A stretch of 35,580 nucleotides of DNA from Pseudomonas endophytica. Lineage in GTDB: Bacteria > Pseudomonadota > Gammaproteobacteria > Pseudomonadales > Pseudomonadaceae. Below the pieces are notes generated by a model. The model was given only the letters and a program-made list of their open reading frames with translations, was not told the origin of the DNA and ran no database searches. The DNA lies in the NCBI RefSeq assembly GCF_001411475.1, contig NZ_LLWH01000173.1, forward strand, positions 1 through 35,580, given 5' to 3'. Of this stretch, positions 16,604 through 26,005 are shown piece by piece (position 1 is the stretch's first letter; each line of letters starts with the position of its first letter). The position numbers were made by a program, and so were the translations under genes.

Positions 16604-18313
16604 TTATGCCAGAGCCTTCCATAAAAACTCTACGCTCGCTCTTCGACCCTCGTTGGACCATTGCGCTAACGGACACAGTTGGCGAACCACACTCAAACCG
16701 CGGCCCGACAAGCGATCTAGATCAAGGGGTCTTGAGAGCATTTTGGCGACGTCAAAGCCCGGCCCGCTGTCTTCTACGTGAAGTATCAAGCGTCCTCCTC
16801 CCTGCTCTGGAATGACGTGAATAGCGATCCGAACGAAGCCATTTTGCAGTGCAAGCAGACGCTGGTTGCGCAATTGGTAATATCTTGCAAAACCTTTGGT
16901 GTTACGTTTCAGCCGCGAATCCAGCCCTAGCACTCCATGTTCGAGCGCATTGCTGTAAAGCTCGGACAACACCGCATGAATCTGCGCACCTTGGCTGCGC
17001 AATCCATGGACTTCCATCAGCAGGTGCAATAAGTGAGGCAGCGGGTTGAACTGTTGCAGGGTCGCGGCCCGAAACTCGAAACTGGCCGACCAGTCGAGTG
17101 GGCTGCAAAGGCCGCTGTCGGTGTACTGCATCGTGGGTATTGCCAAGCGTTGCGGCACCTGCGAGGTCATCAGCACCATGCTCACGTCATCGCGGGTGTG
17201 CCCGCGAAAACCATGCAGCGCTTGCTCCACCTCTTCAATCAAATGCTGCGGATCGCAATTGGCATCCAACACAACCTGCAAGCGTTCATCACCAAACATC
17301 TGTTCATCGACGCTACACGTCTCGGTCACGCCATCGGTCAGTAAAAACAGGTGATCGCCGGGCATCATCGCGAAGACTTGAGTCGAATGATCAAACGCCG
17401 TGGCCTTTAACATCCCTAACGGCACCTGTTGCGAGCTAAGGGTTGTGCGCTGGCCTGTGGCCGCTGTGAGCAAATAGCCATCCGGCATCCCGCCACTCCA
17501 CAGCTCGAGGCTGCGCCGAAGCGCGCTGACACACACCAGCGTGGCGCAACAAAACATGTCGACGGGCAGGATGCGTTTGAGCTTGGTATTCATCTCACGG
17601 AGCATTTCACCCAAGCCATAGCCTTTGGCCGTCATGCTGTAAAACACCTCGGCCAGAGGCATCGCGCCAATAGCGGCGGGTAAACCATGGCCGGTGAAGT
17701 CGGCCAGTAGCACGTGGGTATCGCCTGAAGGGGTATGGGCAGCCAGTAATAAGTCGCCGTTGAATAAGGCATAGGGCGATTGCCGGTAGTGAATGTTGGG
17801 CGCACTCAGGCAGCCAGAATGAGCCACCCGATCAAATACGGCCTTGGCGACGCGCTGCTCATTGAGGAGGTACCCATTGTGTTGGGCGATCAAGTCGCGC
17901 TGTTGCAACACGGTTTCTTGGAGGCGCCGCAGACGATCCATCACGGTGATCTTGGCCGCTAGCAACATCGGCTCATAGGGCTTGAGCAACACATCATCAC
18001 CGCCCGCCTCTAGGGTTCGGGCCAGTGCGTCAGCCTGATTAAGCGAGGTCAGGAAGATGATCGGAACCAATACCTCCCCGGCTAAGGCTTTGATGTGTCG
18101 TGCCGCCTCAAAACCATCCATAACTGGCATCAGGCCATCCATCAGCACCAGTTGCGGACGCTGCTGGCGAAACACTTCAACCGCCTCGGCACCATTGCTG
18201 GCGAGCAATACCGTATGCCCTTGGCGCTGCACAATGCTCGACAACAACAGCCGGTCGGGGGTGTTGTCTTCGGCAATCAGTATCCTCAAGCCCTCGGCTT
18301 GCGGGCTGTTCAC
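16604..18313 (-). CDS. hsbR: Response regulator with PP2C phosphatase and serine-kinase domains, HsbR
   Basis: This 569-residue protein has three parts. An N-terminal receiver (about 10-130) has the acidic pair in IAEDN, the phospho-acceptor in LMDGLMPVMDG and the Lys in LLKPYEP. A SpoIIE-type PP2C domain follows (about 180-385; DFTGHGLPAAIGAM and DDVSMVLM). A C-terminal HATPase anti-sigma-kinase-like domain (about 430-569; ELYSNALEHG and VEDSGPGFDV) ends it. In P. aeruginosa HsbR phosphorylates or dephosphorylates the STAS protein HsbA according to the state of its receiver. It starts with GTG overlapping the hsbA stop by three bases, so the two are coupled. Confidence 0.92.
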   Translation of the reverse strand: MNSPQAEGLRILIAEDNTPDRLLLSSIVQRQGHTVLLASNGAEAVEVFRQQRPQLVLMDGLMPVMDGFEAARHIKALAGEVLVPIIFLTSLNQADALARTLEAGGDDVLLKPYEPMLLAAKITVMDRLRRLQETVLQQRDLIAQHNGYLLNEQRVAKAVFDRVAHSGCLSAPNIHYRQSPYALFNGDLLLAAHTPSGDTHVLLADFTGHGLPAAIGAMPLAEVFYSMTAKGYGLGEMLREMNTKLKRILPVDMFCCATLVCVSALRRSLELWSGGMPDGYLLTAATGQRTTLSSQQVPLGMLKATAFDHSTQVFAMMPGDHLFLLTDGVTETCSVDEQMFGDERLQVVLDANCDPQHLIEEVEQALHGFRGHTRDDVSMVLMTSQVPQRLAIPTMQYTDSGLCSPLDWSASFEFRAATLQQFNPLPHLLHLLMEVHGLRSQGAQIHAVLSELYSNALEHGVLGLDSRLKRNTKGFARYYQLRNQRLLALQNGFVRIAIHVIPEQGGGRLILHVEDSGPGFDVAKMLSRPLDLDRLSGRGLSVVRQLCPLAQWSNEGRRASVEFLWKALA

Positions 18314-18612
18314 GTGATATCGAACAACTTATCGAAATTAGAAATTGCGAGGGTTTTGCGCACATCTTGACTGCAATTGACTACTTTAATCTCCCCCTCA
18401 TCGCCGCCCGTATGATCGCGCAGCAGCAACAGCATGCCCAATGCGGAACTGTCGATGTAGGTGGCTTCTTTTAAATCCACCACAACCGAGTTAGGTTTGG
18501 AGCCCCTTTCGTAGGCATCGCGAAATTCCTGATGCTTGGCGAAATCAAATCGGCCCTTGATGGCAATGATCAGTTGGTTACCGTCGGCTGAAACGTGAGA
18601 AGTCACGGCCAT
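18310..18612 (-). CDS. hsbA: STAS-domain anti-sigma factor antagonist HsbA
   Basis: This 100-residue STAS protein has the switch serine in YIDSSALGM (Ser55/Ser56). In P. aeruginosa unphosphorylated HsbA binds FlgM and frees FliA, favouring swimming; phosphorylated HsbA works with the diguanylate cyclase HsbD. It heads the hsbA-hsbR-hptB run, with AGGAG eight bases before the ATG and a possible sigma-70 promoter upstream. Its position inside the flagellar cluster fits a direct link to FlgM/FliA control. Confidence 0.9.
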   Translation of the reverse strand: MAVTSHVSADGNQLIIAIKGRFDFAKHQEFRDAYERGSKPNSVVVDLKEATYIDSSALGMLLLLRDHTGGDEGEIKVVNCSQDVRKTLAISNFDKLFDIT

Positions 18613-18647
18613 TTAGGTTGCTCCTAGTTCAGGTATCGGTGCCTTGA

Positions 18648-18677
18648 ACTATAGACGCTTCAAAAAGCTGCGCTCAA
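18648..18677 (-). promoter_or_regulatory. Possible sigma-70 promoter of hsbA-hsbR-hptB
   Basis: On the minus strand TTGAGC and TATAGT are separated by 18 bases, ending about 35 bases before the hsbA ATG. The region between fliJ and hsbA has no sigma-54 box that I can find. The -10 box is good and the -35 is moderate. Confidence 0.4.
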
Positions 18678-18717
18678 CCCAAAACCTCGTCAGCACTATG
18701 GGAGCTGGACTGGCGCG

Positions 18718-19170
18718 TCAATTAATCTCTTGGCGCGGGAGGCGTTGGGACAGTTCGTCCATCAGCTTTTGCTCGCGCTTGTCTTCGAGCTGGCGGGCTT
18801 CATCGGCGTAGCGCTGCACCAGTTTGCGCAAGCCTTCGACCCGCGCATACGCCTGCTGCCACGTTTCTCGGGCTTTGTTGAGATTGTTTTCGTGCCATTG
18901 CAGGCTTTGGCGCTGTTGGCCCACCGCCGTTTCGAGCTGACCGAGAAAGTTCTGATAGTTGCGCAACCACTGGCCCGATACTCCTTGGCTACCCCGCTCG
19001 ACCCATTGCGCTTGGTATTCACCACGGAAGTTTTCAAGATCGCCTAGCTTGCTGGTAGCCAAGTTGACCTGCCCCTGAAAGTGCCCTAATCGCTGGGCGG
19101 CAGCCTTTTCGTTTTTTTCGGCCATGTCGACCACTGGCGCTAAGCGCGCCGCTCTGCCTTCACCGGCCAT
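18718..19170 (-). CDS. fliJ: Flagellar export chaperone FliJ
   Basis: FliJ is a coiled-coil stalk protein that joins the FliI ATPase ring to FlhA. The 150-residue product is almost entirely charged helix, with RGSQGVSGQWLRNYQNFLGQLE, WHENNLNKARETWQQ and the C-terminal EDKREQKLMDELSQRLPRQE typical of Pseudomonas FliJ. The ATG overlaps the fliI stop (TAATG). It is the last gene of the fliE-to-fliJ run. Confidence 0.96.
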   Translation of the reverse strand: MAGEGRAARLAPVVDMAEKNEKAAAQRLGHFQGQVNLATSKLGDLENFRGEYQAQWVERGSQGVSGQWLRNYQNFLGQLETAVGQQRQSLQWHENNLNKARETWQQAYARVEGLRKLVQRYADEARQLEDKREQKLMDELSQRLPRQEIN

Positions 19171-20528
19171 TAGCCACCCGCCGCAGGGGCAAAGAGCGTG
19201 GCCAGATGGCCGCTGCTCTCGCCCAGACTAATGTTGTCGTTCAAGCCTTGGCGCAAGTACGCGACCATGGCCGGTTGCAATGCAATCGCCGTATCGGTTT
19301 CGCGATCGCCACCGGCCACGTAGGCGCCTACGCTGATCAAGTCCCGTGCTTGCTGGAAGCGCGACCACAGTTGTTTGAACTGCTGCGCACGACGCATGTG
19401 CTCGGCGCTGACCACCGACGGCATGACGCGGCTGATGGACGCTTCAATATCAATGGCCGGGTAATGACCCTCTTCCGCCAAACGCCGCGACAGCACAATG
19501 TGGCCATCGAGCACGCCTCGCGCCGAGTCAGCGATGGGGTCTTGTTGGTCGTCGCCTTCAGACAGGACGGTATAGAACGCGGTAATCGAACCACCCCCGG
19601 CCTCGGCATTACCGGCGCGCTCAACCAGTTTAGGCAGTTTGGCAAACACCGACGGCGGATAGCCTTTGGTTGCAGGCGGCTCGCCAATGGCAAGGGCGAT
19701 TTCCCGCTGGGCTTGGGCGAAACGGGTCAGGGAGTCCATCAGCAGCAGGACATTTTTGCCCTTGTCTCGAAAGTATTCGGCAATGCGCGTGCAATACATG
19801 GCCGCGCGCAACCGCATCAGCGGCGCGTCGTCGGCAGGTGACGCGACCACCACTGAACGCTTGAGCCCTTCTTCACCCAGAATATGCTCGATGAACTCCT
19901 TCACTTCACGGCCCCGCTCGCCGATCAAGCCCACCACGATGATCTCGGCCTCGGTGAAACGGGTCATCATGCCCAGCAGTACGCTTTTACCGACGCCAGT
20001 ACCGGCAAACAGGCCAAGTCGCTGACCACGGCCGACCGTCAATAATCCGTTGATACTGCGGATGCCCACGTCCAACGGCACGCTGATGGGGTCGCGCTTG
20101 AGCGGGTTAATGGTCGGTCCGTCCATCGGCACCCAGTCTTCGGCTTTCATCGGCCCTTTGCCGTCCAGCGCGCGGCCCGCCCCGTCGAGGACTCGACCGA
20201 GCATGCTCAGGCCCATCGGCAAACGCCCAGTGTCGGCTAATGGCACTACGCGAGCACCCGGCGCGATACCCGCAACGCTGCCCACCGGCATCAGGAAAAT
20301 TTTGCTGCCCGAAAACCCCATCACCTCGGCCTCAACTTCAACCGGATGAAACAGGTCGTCGTTAATCACCAAGCAACGGCTGCCCATAGCGGCCCGCAGG
20401 CCTTCGGCTTCAAGGGTCAGCCCGACCATGCGCAACAACCGGCCTTCTACCACCGGTTGAGCAAGCAACGAAAGTGCCGGTGCGTAGCCGCTCAGGCGCT
20501 TGGCAAAACTGGTGCGTTTAAGGCGCAT
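19170..20528 (-). CDS. fliI: Flagellum-specific export ATPase FliI
   Basis: FliI is the F1-beta-like ATPase that powers and prepares substrates for export. The Walker A motif GTGVGKS is at residues 176-182, and Walker B is in [14 protein letters not shown]. The T3SS-ATPase signature region [16 protein letters not shown] follows. I chose the ATG at 20528 (452 residues, starting [12 protein letters not shown] as in relatives). It overlaps the 3' end of fliH by 11 bases. The frame runs open to 20597, but that part would lie inside fliH. Confidence 0.97.
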   Translation of the reverse strand: MRLKRTSFAKRLSGYAPALSLLAQPVVEGRLLRMVGLTLEAEGLRAAMGSRCLVINDDLFHPVEVEAEVMGFSGSKIFLMPVGSVAGIAPGARVVPLADTGRLPMGLSMLGRVLDGAGRALDGKGPMKAEDWVPMDGPTINPLKRDPISVPLDVGIRSINGLLTVGRGQRLGLFAGTGVGKSVLLGMMTRFTEAEIIVVGLIGERGREVKEFIEHILGEEGLKRSVVVASPADDAPLMRLRAAMYCTRIAEYFRDKGKNVLLLMDSLTRFAQAQREIALAIGEPPATKGYPPSVFAKLPKLVERAGNAEAGGGSITAFYTVLSEGDDQQDPIADSARGVLDGHIVLSRRLAEEGHYPAIDIEASISRVMPSVVSAEHMRRAQQFKQLWSRFQQARDLISVGAYVAGGDRETDTAIALQPAMVAYLRQGLNDNISLGESSGHLATLFAPAAGG

Positions 20529-21294
20529 CAGGCTGATCCAAATCGACGTCGATGTCCGGCGCGGCCGGGTGCAGCGATTGCTCGTGCAGTTGATCAAAGA
20601 GCTGGCTCATCAACCGTTGAATCCGCGTTTCAATGCTAGCGTCGATGCGGCTGTGCTCAGTCTCAATGCGGCAACCTCCCGGTTGCAGGCTATCGTCTTC
20701 AACAATTCGCCAGTGCTCATCATGGCGCTCGCGCAGGGCTTTGATCTGGTCAAAATCTTGCGGGTTGATAAACAGCCGAATGTTGTCCGCGCCCATTGGC
20801 AACAGTTTCAACCCGTCGCGCAGCACGCGTTCGATGTGGGTTGAATCGGTTTTTAGCTCGCGCTGGATGACTAACCGGGTCATGTGTTCGACCAGCCCAA
20901 CCATCGCCTGCTCGAGTTGTTGGTCTTGCTCGGCCAGCGGCGCCATCAGACTGCTCATCAAACGCTCTAAGCTGGCAACTTTAGCATTTAAGGCCACTTC
21001 TGCTTCTTGGCGCACCTTGAGCTGAGTGCTGTGAAAGCCTTCTTTTTCGCCGGTCGCGAAGCCTTCGTTCCAAGCCTCCTGGCGGATGCTTTCAAGCGCT
21101 TCGAGGGTCAGCGGCTGAACCTCTTCGAGCGGCACTTCTTCGCTGTCCAGCGGCAGCTCTTCAACCGGCTGCGCCTCGGGCTCAGGCTCTTCAGGTGCTG
21201 CTTGATGAGGGTCAAAGCTGGGCAACCCCCATACATCGAAAGCACCGACATCCTTAGCGCGGATAACGTCGCCGGGCGATTCACCATTGCTCAC
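20518..21294 (-). CDS. fliH: Flagellar assembly protein FliH
   Basis: FliH binds and restrains FliI and docks it at the C-ring through FliN. The 258-residue protein has an acidic, Glu/Pro-rich N-terminal third ([20 protein letters not shown]). A long helix with [19 protein letters not shown] GxxxG repeats follows, then a conserved C-terminal domain ([20 protein letters not shown]). It starts with GTG directly after the fliG stop (TAA-GTG). Confidence 0.95.
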   Translation of the reverse strand: MSNGESPGDVIRAKDVGAFDVWGLPSFDPHQAAPEEPEPEAQPVEELPLDSEEVPLEEVQPLTLEALESIRQEAWNEGFATGEKEGFHSTQLKVRQEAEVALNAKVASLERLMSSLMAPLAEQDQQLEQAMVGLVEHMTRLVIQRELKTDSTHIERVLRDGLKLLPMGADNIRLFINPQDFDQIKALRERHDEHWRIVEDDSLQPGGCRIETEHSRIDASIETRIQRLMSQLFDQLHEQSLHPAAPDIDVDLDQPDAP

Positions 21295-22317
21295 TTAGAT
21301 CATCTCTTCGCCGCCCTTCCCGCCGAGAACGATTTCTCCGGCTTCGGCCATACGGCGGGCGATGGTGAGAATTTCTTTCTGTGCGGTTTCGACATCGCTG
21401 ACACGCACAGGGCCTTTGGCCTCCAGATCGTCGCGAAGCAATTCAGCCGCTCGTTTGGACATGTTCTTGAAGATCTTGTCCTGAACGTTGTCGTCCGACC
21501 CTTTGAGCGCCAACACCAACACATCCGAAGACACTTCGCGCAGCAGCGCTTGAATCCCCCGGTCGTCGACATCGGCCAAGTTGTTGAACACGAACATCAG
21601 GTCTTCGATCTGCCCAGACAGGTCTTCGTCGATGTCGCGGATCGAGTCCATCAACTGCGCTTCCATGGAACTGTCGAGGAAGTTCATGATGTCGGCGGCT
21701 CGCTTGATACCGCCCAAAGACGTACGCGAGGCGTTGGAGTTACCGGCAAATTGTTTTTCGAGGATCTGGTTCAGCTCTTTCAACGCCGCTGGCTGCACGG
21801 TATTGAGTGAGGACACGCGCAAGATGATGTCCAGACGCGCTTTTTGATCGAAATGCCCAAGCACTTCACCGGCTTGATCCGGGTCGAGATAGGCCACCAC
21901 GATGGCTTGAATTTGCGGATGCTCGAAACGGATGACGTCCGCCACCGCCCGCGGTTCCATCCATTTGAGGCTGTCTAGGCCGCTGGTATTGCCGCCCAAC
22001 AAAATTCGGTCGATCAAGCCATTGGCCTTGTCTTCGCCCAATGCAGAGGTCAGCATTTTGCGGATGTAGCTGTCAGAACCAACGCCCAAGCTGGTCTGAT
22101 CGCCGACCACTTCAACGAACTCGCTCATCACCTGCTCGACCTGCTCACGGTGAACATTACGCATCTGTGCCATCGCTACGCCTACGCGCTGGACTTCTTT
22201 GGGCCCCATGTGACGCAGCACTTGGGCCGCATCGGCTTCACCCAGTGACAGCAGCAAAATGGCCGCTTTATCGACCCGGCTCAGCTTGGCATTGGCGGCG
22301 GCTCGGTTATCACTCAT
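21295..22317 (-). CDS. fliG: Flagellar motor switch protein FliG
   Basis: FliG carries the torque-generating contacts with the stators at the top of the C-ring. The 340-residue product shows the N-terminal FliF-binding region (DKAAILLLSLGEADAAQVLRH), the EHPQ motif in RFEHPQIQAIVVAYLDPDQA, the middle/C-terminal armadillo helices, and the charged C-terminal torque helix area (SSMEAQLMDSIRDIDEDL). It overlaps the end of fliF by 8 bases. Confidence 0.98.
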   Translation of the reverse strand: MSDNRAAANAKLSRVDKAAILLLSLGEADAAQVLRHMGPKEVQRVGVAMAQMRNVHREQVEQVMSEFVEVVGDQTSLGVGSDSYIRKMLTSALGEDKANGLIDRILLGGNTSGLDSLKWMEPRAVADVIRFEHPQIQAIVVAYLDPDQAGEVLGHFDQKARLDIILRVSSLNTVQPAALKELNQILEKQFAGNSNASRTSLGGIKRAADIMNFLDSSMEAQLMDSIRDIDEDLSGQIEDLMFVFNNLADVDDRGIQALLREVSSDVLVLALKGSDDNVQDKIFKNMSKRAAELLRDDLEAKGPVRVSDVETAQKEILTIARRMAEAGEIVLGGKGGEEMI

Positions 22318-24100
22318 CGGCGTTGATCCACTCTTTAACGACTTGGGCCACGCGGCCCGGGTCTTCGGCTACCAGACTCTTGATGGCATTGAGTTGCGCG
22401 TCATAGCCCTCGCTTGGGCTGGGCAACATGATGCTTTGCGGGCCACTCAAGCTAACGCGGTCATTGCCCAGCTCACCGTCCAGCCCGCCCATGCCGCCCA
22501 TTTCAGCATCGTTACCAATACCCGCCACCTGCTTATTGCGGCCATTACCGGAGATGTTATTGAGCACCGGACGCAACACGCCAAACACCAGCACCAGAAT
22601 AAACAGCACGCCCAGCGCTTGCTTGGCGATGTCCCAGAACCAAGGCTGCGAGTAGAACGGGATGTCGGCAATCACTTCGCCACGCTCAGTGGAAAACGGC
22701 ACGTTGATCACGCTGACACTGTCACCACGGCTGGCATCGAAACCCACAGCGTCCTGCACCAGCCGGGTAAAGCGCGCCAATTGGTCGGCGCTCCACGGGG
22801 TGTGAGTGATTTCACCGTTGGCCGGGTTGATGTTGGTCTGATCGTCGATGACCACCGCCACCGACAAACGATTAACTTTGCCCTGCTGCTGTTTGGTGTG
22901 ACTGATGGAGCGGTCTAACTCGAAGTTACGGGTCGACTGCGAACGCTTGTCAGCCGGGTATGGCGCAAGCATTGGCTGGCCGGTGGCTGGGTCCATGATT
23001 TGCTGGCCGTTGGCGTCCAACAGCGGCTGACCTGGCTGCACCATGCCTGCGCCCCCGGCCGCAGGCTGGCCGGTTTGTGCCGGTGCGGTGGCCGGGCTAG
23101 GCGGCTGATTGCTCAATGCCCCCGGAACACCTTGCGGGCCGTTGCTGGCGGTACGCTGCTCGCTGGTCGACTGTTCGCTGCGCAGAGCCGGTTGGTCCGG
23201 ATTGAACTGCTCAGAGGTGGACTCCACCGAGCTGAAGTCTAAGTCCGCTGAGACTTCAGCCTTGTAACGATCATTGCCCAGCACCGGCTGCAAAATATTG
23301 TGTACCCGCTGGGTGAGCATGCTCTCCATACGACGGCTGTAATCGAACTGTTTACCGGCCATGGTCAGCTCAGAGTTTTGCACCTGATCGGAGAGCAAGT
23401 TGCCTTTTTGGTCGACGACGGTGACTTGCGACTTGATCAACTCAGGCACGCTGGTGGCCACCAAGTTGATGATCGCCAACACTTGGCTCGGCTCCAACGA
23501 ACGTCCAGGGTACAGTTCGACCAGCACCGAGGCGCTGGGCTTGCGCTCATCGCGCACGAACACTGAGCTTTTAGGGATCGCCAAATGAACGCGGGCCGCT
23601 TTGATGTTATTGAGGCTGGAAATGGTCCGCGCCAGTTCGCCCTCTAAACCACGGCGATAACGCGTAGCTTCCATAAACTGGCTGGTGCCCAAGCCCTGAT
23701 CTTTGTCGAGGATTTCAAAACCAATATTGCCATCGGTCGGTGAGACACCCGCCGCCGCGAGCTTGAGCCGCGCCCGCGAAACGTCATCGGCCTTAACCAG
23801 CAAGGCCCCGGAATTGGGTTCAACGGTGTAGCCGATATCCGCGGCGGCCAAGGTGTCCATGACCTGTTTGGCATCCATACCGGCGAGGCTGCCGTACAGG
23901 GGCCGGTAGTCGGGTTGTTGCGACCACAGCACCACGGCGAAGCCAATGGCCACGCTCGCCGCCAGCCCAACCATAAGGCCGACCTGACGCAGCATGGTCA
24001 TTTCGGCCAGATTATCTAGAAAGGACAACCCGAGTAGCGGGCCTTTGCCGCCACCCAAGCCAGTCTTGGCCGGTACGTTATCCGGGAGTGCATCTGCCAT
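22310..24100 (-). CDS. fliF: Flagellar MS-ring protein FliF
   Basis: FliF forms the MS ring, the first membrane structure of the basal body. The 596-residue protein has membrane segment 1 at about 35-60 (LMVGLAASVAIGFAVVLW) and a large periplasmic part with two ring-building motifs. A Pro/Gln/Gly-rich insert lies at about 310-370, and membrane segment 2 is near 475-500 (ALGVLFILVLVFGVLRPVL). The cytoplasmic FliG-binding tail ends DPGRVAQVVKEWINADE. It follows fliE by 15 bases. Confidence 0.97.
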   Translation of the reverse strand: MADALPDNVPAKTGLGGGKGPLLGLSFLDNLAEMTMLRQVGLMVGLAASVAIGFAVVLWSQQPDYRPLYGSLAGMDAKQVMDTLAAADIGYTVEPNSGALLVKADDVSRARLKLAAAGVSPTDGNIGFEILDKDQGLGTSQFMEATRYRRGLEGELARTISSLNNIKAARVHLAIPKSSVFVRDERKPSASVLVELYPGRSLEPSQVLAIINLVATSVPELIKSQVTVVDQKGNLLSDQVQNSELTMAGKQFDYSRRMESMLTQRVHNILQPVLGNDRYKAEVSADLDFSSVESTSEQFNPDQPALRSEQSTSEQRTASNGPQGVPGALSNQPPSPATAPAQTGQPAAGGAGMVQPGQPLLDANGQQIMDPATGQPMLAPYPADKRSQSTRNFELDRSISHTKQQQGKVNRLSVAVVIDDQTNINPANGEITHTPWSADQLARFTRLVQDAVGFDASRGDSVSVINVPFSTERGEVIADIPFYSQPWFWDIAKQALGVLFILVLVFGVLRPVLNNISGNGRNKQVAGIGNDAEMGGMGGLDGELGNDRVSLSGPQSIMLPSPSEGYDAQLNAIKSLVAEDPGRVAQVVKEWINADE

Positions 24101-24115
24101 GACTTAATATCGCCC

Positions 24116-24448
24116 TTAAACCGGCATCTGCATGATGTCTTGGTATGCCTGCACCAGTTTGTTACGGACTTGAGTCAAGGCCTGGAACGAAACACTGGCC
24201 TTTTGCGAGGCGACCATCACGTCAGTCAGATCGACACCGCTTTTACCGATTTCAAACGCATTGGACAGCTGCGTGGACGCCTGTTGCGTCTCGCTGACCT
24301 TGTTGATCGCGTTGCCGAGCATGTCGGAGAAACTTGGCATGCCGGCTTCTGGAGTGGCCTGCACAGCCGATTTAGGTTGAGCCATGGCGTCCATTTGCAT
24401 GGCCCGCATATCCAACATCAAACGATTAAACTCAACACCTTGGCTCAT
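24116..24448 (-). CDS. fliE: Flagellar hook-basal body protein FliE
   Basis: FliE connects the MS ring to the rod. I chose the ATG at 24448 (110 residues, starting [12 protein letters not shown] as in relatives); a GTG two codons upstream is also open. The conserved C-terminal half is present: [19 protein letters not shown] and [17 protein letters not shown]. It is the first gene of the fliE-F-G-H-I-J run, with a perfect sigma-54 element about 60 bases upstream. Confidence 0.97.
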   Translation of the reverse strand: MSQGVEFNRLMLDMRAMQMDAMAQPKSAVQATPEAGMPSFSDMLGNAINKVSETQQASTQLSNAFEIGKSGVDLTDVMVASQKASVSFQALTQVRNKLVQAYQDIMQMPV

Positions 24449-24509
24449 GGACACTGGCCTCCGCCGACTCGCAATTTTTTGACACTTTCAAAGTACCTGC
24501 ACCGATATA

Positions 24510-24524
24510 GCAACAAGGGTGCCA
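24510..24524 (-). promoter_or_regulatory. Sigma-54 (RpoN) promoter element of the fliE operon
   Basis: The minus strand reads TGGCACCCTTGTTGC, a full match to the -24/-12 consensus in correct spacing, 61 bases before the fliE ATG. In P. aeruginosa this operon depends on RpoN and FleQ/FleR. Confidence 0.9.
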
Positions 24525-24591
24525 GCTCTTTGTCGTTTTCGCACATTAAACGTTACAAAACGTCGCATGCACGGGCTAATGACCCATTTGT

Positions 24592-24634
24592 AAAAGATCG
24601 CGAGCAATCGAGCGTCGACCGGCTGCTCCTACAG
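24592..24634. repeat. REP half-element 2 (overlaps the fleR stop codon)
   Basis: Read on the minus strand this element begins CTGTAGGAGCAGCCGGTCG and runs to GCTCGCGATCTTTT. It matches the left half of the REP pair at 33055-33133 base for base over nearly its whole length, but the second arm is missing. The GTAG edge supplies the TAG stop of fleR at 24629-24631. Confidence 0.8.
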
Positions 24635-26005
24635 GGGGGTGGCTGCGAACAGGTACGCTTCAACGTCCATCCCCGCGTCGCGCATTTGCGCCAGTTTATA
24701 GCGCAAGGTGCGTGGGCTGATGCCTAAGCGCTCAGCCGCTTCTTTGCGTCGCCCACGTTCGGCGCGCAGGGTGTCGATGATCATTTCAAACTCATGCCGA
24801 CGCAGGTCATCGCCCAACACTCCAGACGGCTCACTGGCCGCCGCCAACGCAGGCTGGGGCGCATAAGACACGGGCCCGACGAGGCAAAAGTCGGCCGCTT
24901 CAATCAAGCCGCTGTGCTGCAAGATCAAGGCACGCTGAATCGCGTTGTCCAGCTCGCGCACATTACCGGGCCACGGATAGTCGACCAGACAGGCTTGGGC
25001 CTGCGCAGAAAAACGCACCGGGGCGTGCTTCATTTTGCTGATGTGCTTGGCCAGCAAGCGCTCGGCCAGCGGTACAATGTCAGCCCTGCGCTCGCGCAAC
25101 GGGCGCCAAGCCAGCGGAAACACCGAAAGCCGGTAGTACAAGTCTTCACGAAAGCGCCCCGCCGCCACTTCGCCCGCCAAATCTCGGTTGGTGGTGGCGA
25201 TTACGCGAATATCCAAGGCAATCGGCTTACGCCCACCCACGCGCTCAACCTCGCGCTCTTGCAGCACGCGCAACAATTTGGCTTGCAGGCCTAAGGGCAT
25301 TTCCGAGATTTCGTCGAGCAGTAAGGTCCCGCCATCGGCTTGCTCGAACTTACCGGCTTGGGCGGCAATCGCTCCGGTGAACGAGCCTTTTTCATGACCG
25401 AACAAGGTGGCTTCGAGCATGTTGTCGGGGATGGCTGCGCAATTGATCGCCACAAACGGCTGATCGACGCGGCTGGAGTGCTGATGGATATAACGCGCCA
25501 AAACTTCTTTGCCCGTGCCCGACTCGCCCGAAATCAAAACCGTCGAGTCACTGCGCGCAACCCGCGATGCCAGCGCCAGCAGTGGCGTGCTGGCCGCTTC
25601 GACCGCTACCGGGCCTTCGCTGTCCGCTGCGCTCAGGCTGCCTAGGGCATGCCGCGCCACCAGATCAAGCATGGCTTTAGGTTCAAACGGCTTGACCAGA
25701 TAGTCCGCCGCGCCTTGGCGCATGGCGTCGACTGCGCGCTCCACGGCGCCGTGGGCGGTCATCAGCAACACGGGCAACTGCGGATGGCTGGCGCGCAAAC
25801 GACTGAGCAGTTGGTGGCCGTCCATCCCCGGCATGTTGACGTCACTCACGACGAGGCTGAAGGGCTCGCCCGCGACCGCTTGCAGCGCTTCTTCGCCAGA
25901 GCCAACGGCCTTGAAGTCGTGACCGGCCAACAACAGCGTGTCGCTTAGCGCTTCACGCAGGGCACGGTCGTCTTCGACCAGTAGGACTTTGATTTGCAAC
26001 ACCAT
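24629..26005 (-). CDS. fleR: Sigma-54-dependent response regulator FleR
   Basis: FleR is the response regulator of the FleS-FleR pair and activates RpoN promoters of middle flagellar genes. I chose the ATG at 26005 (458 residues), which has GGGGAGG upstream and overlaps the fleS stop (TAATG). An open frame to 26056 lies inside fleS. The receiver (about 1-120) has LLVEDD, the phospho-acceptor in VVSDVNMPGMDG and LVKPF. The AAA+ domain has Walker A GESGTGKE and the sigma-54 contact loop in the form GSFTGA. A Fis-type helix-turn-helix is at the C terminus (RRKEAAERLGISPRTLRYKL). The last codons and the stop run into REP element 2. Confidence 0.96.
   Translation of the reverse strand: MVLQIKVLLVEDDRALREALSDTLLLAGHDFKAVGSGEEALQAVAGEPFSLVVSDVNMPGMDGHQLLSRLRASHPQLPVLLMTAHGAVERAVDAMRQGAADYLVKPFEPKAMLDLVARHALGSLSAADSEGPVAVEAASTPLLALASRVARSDSTVLISGESGTGKEVLARYIHQHSSRVDQPFVAINCAAIPDNMLEATLFGHEKGSFTGAIAAQAGKFEQADGGTLLLDEISEMPLGLQAKLLRVLQEREVERVGGRKPIALDIRVIATTNRDLAGEVAAGRFREDLYYRLSVFPLAWRPLRERRADIVPLAERLLAKHISKMKHAPVRFSAQAQACLVDYPWPGNVRELDNAIQRALILQHSGLIEAADFCLVGPVSYAPQPALAAASEPSGVLGDDLRRHEFEMIIDTLRAERGRRKEAAERLGISPRTLRYKLAQMRDAGMDVEAYLFAATPL

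Noticed and set aside
25330..25410. FleR has GSFTGA instead of GAFTGA in the sigma-54 contact loop
   Set aside because: I recall the same variant in other FleR proteins, so it is probably a family trait and not a defect.
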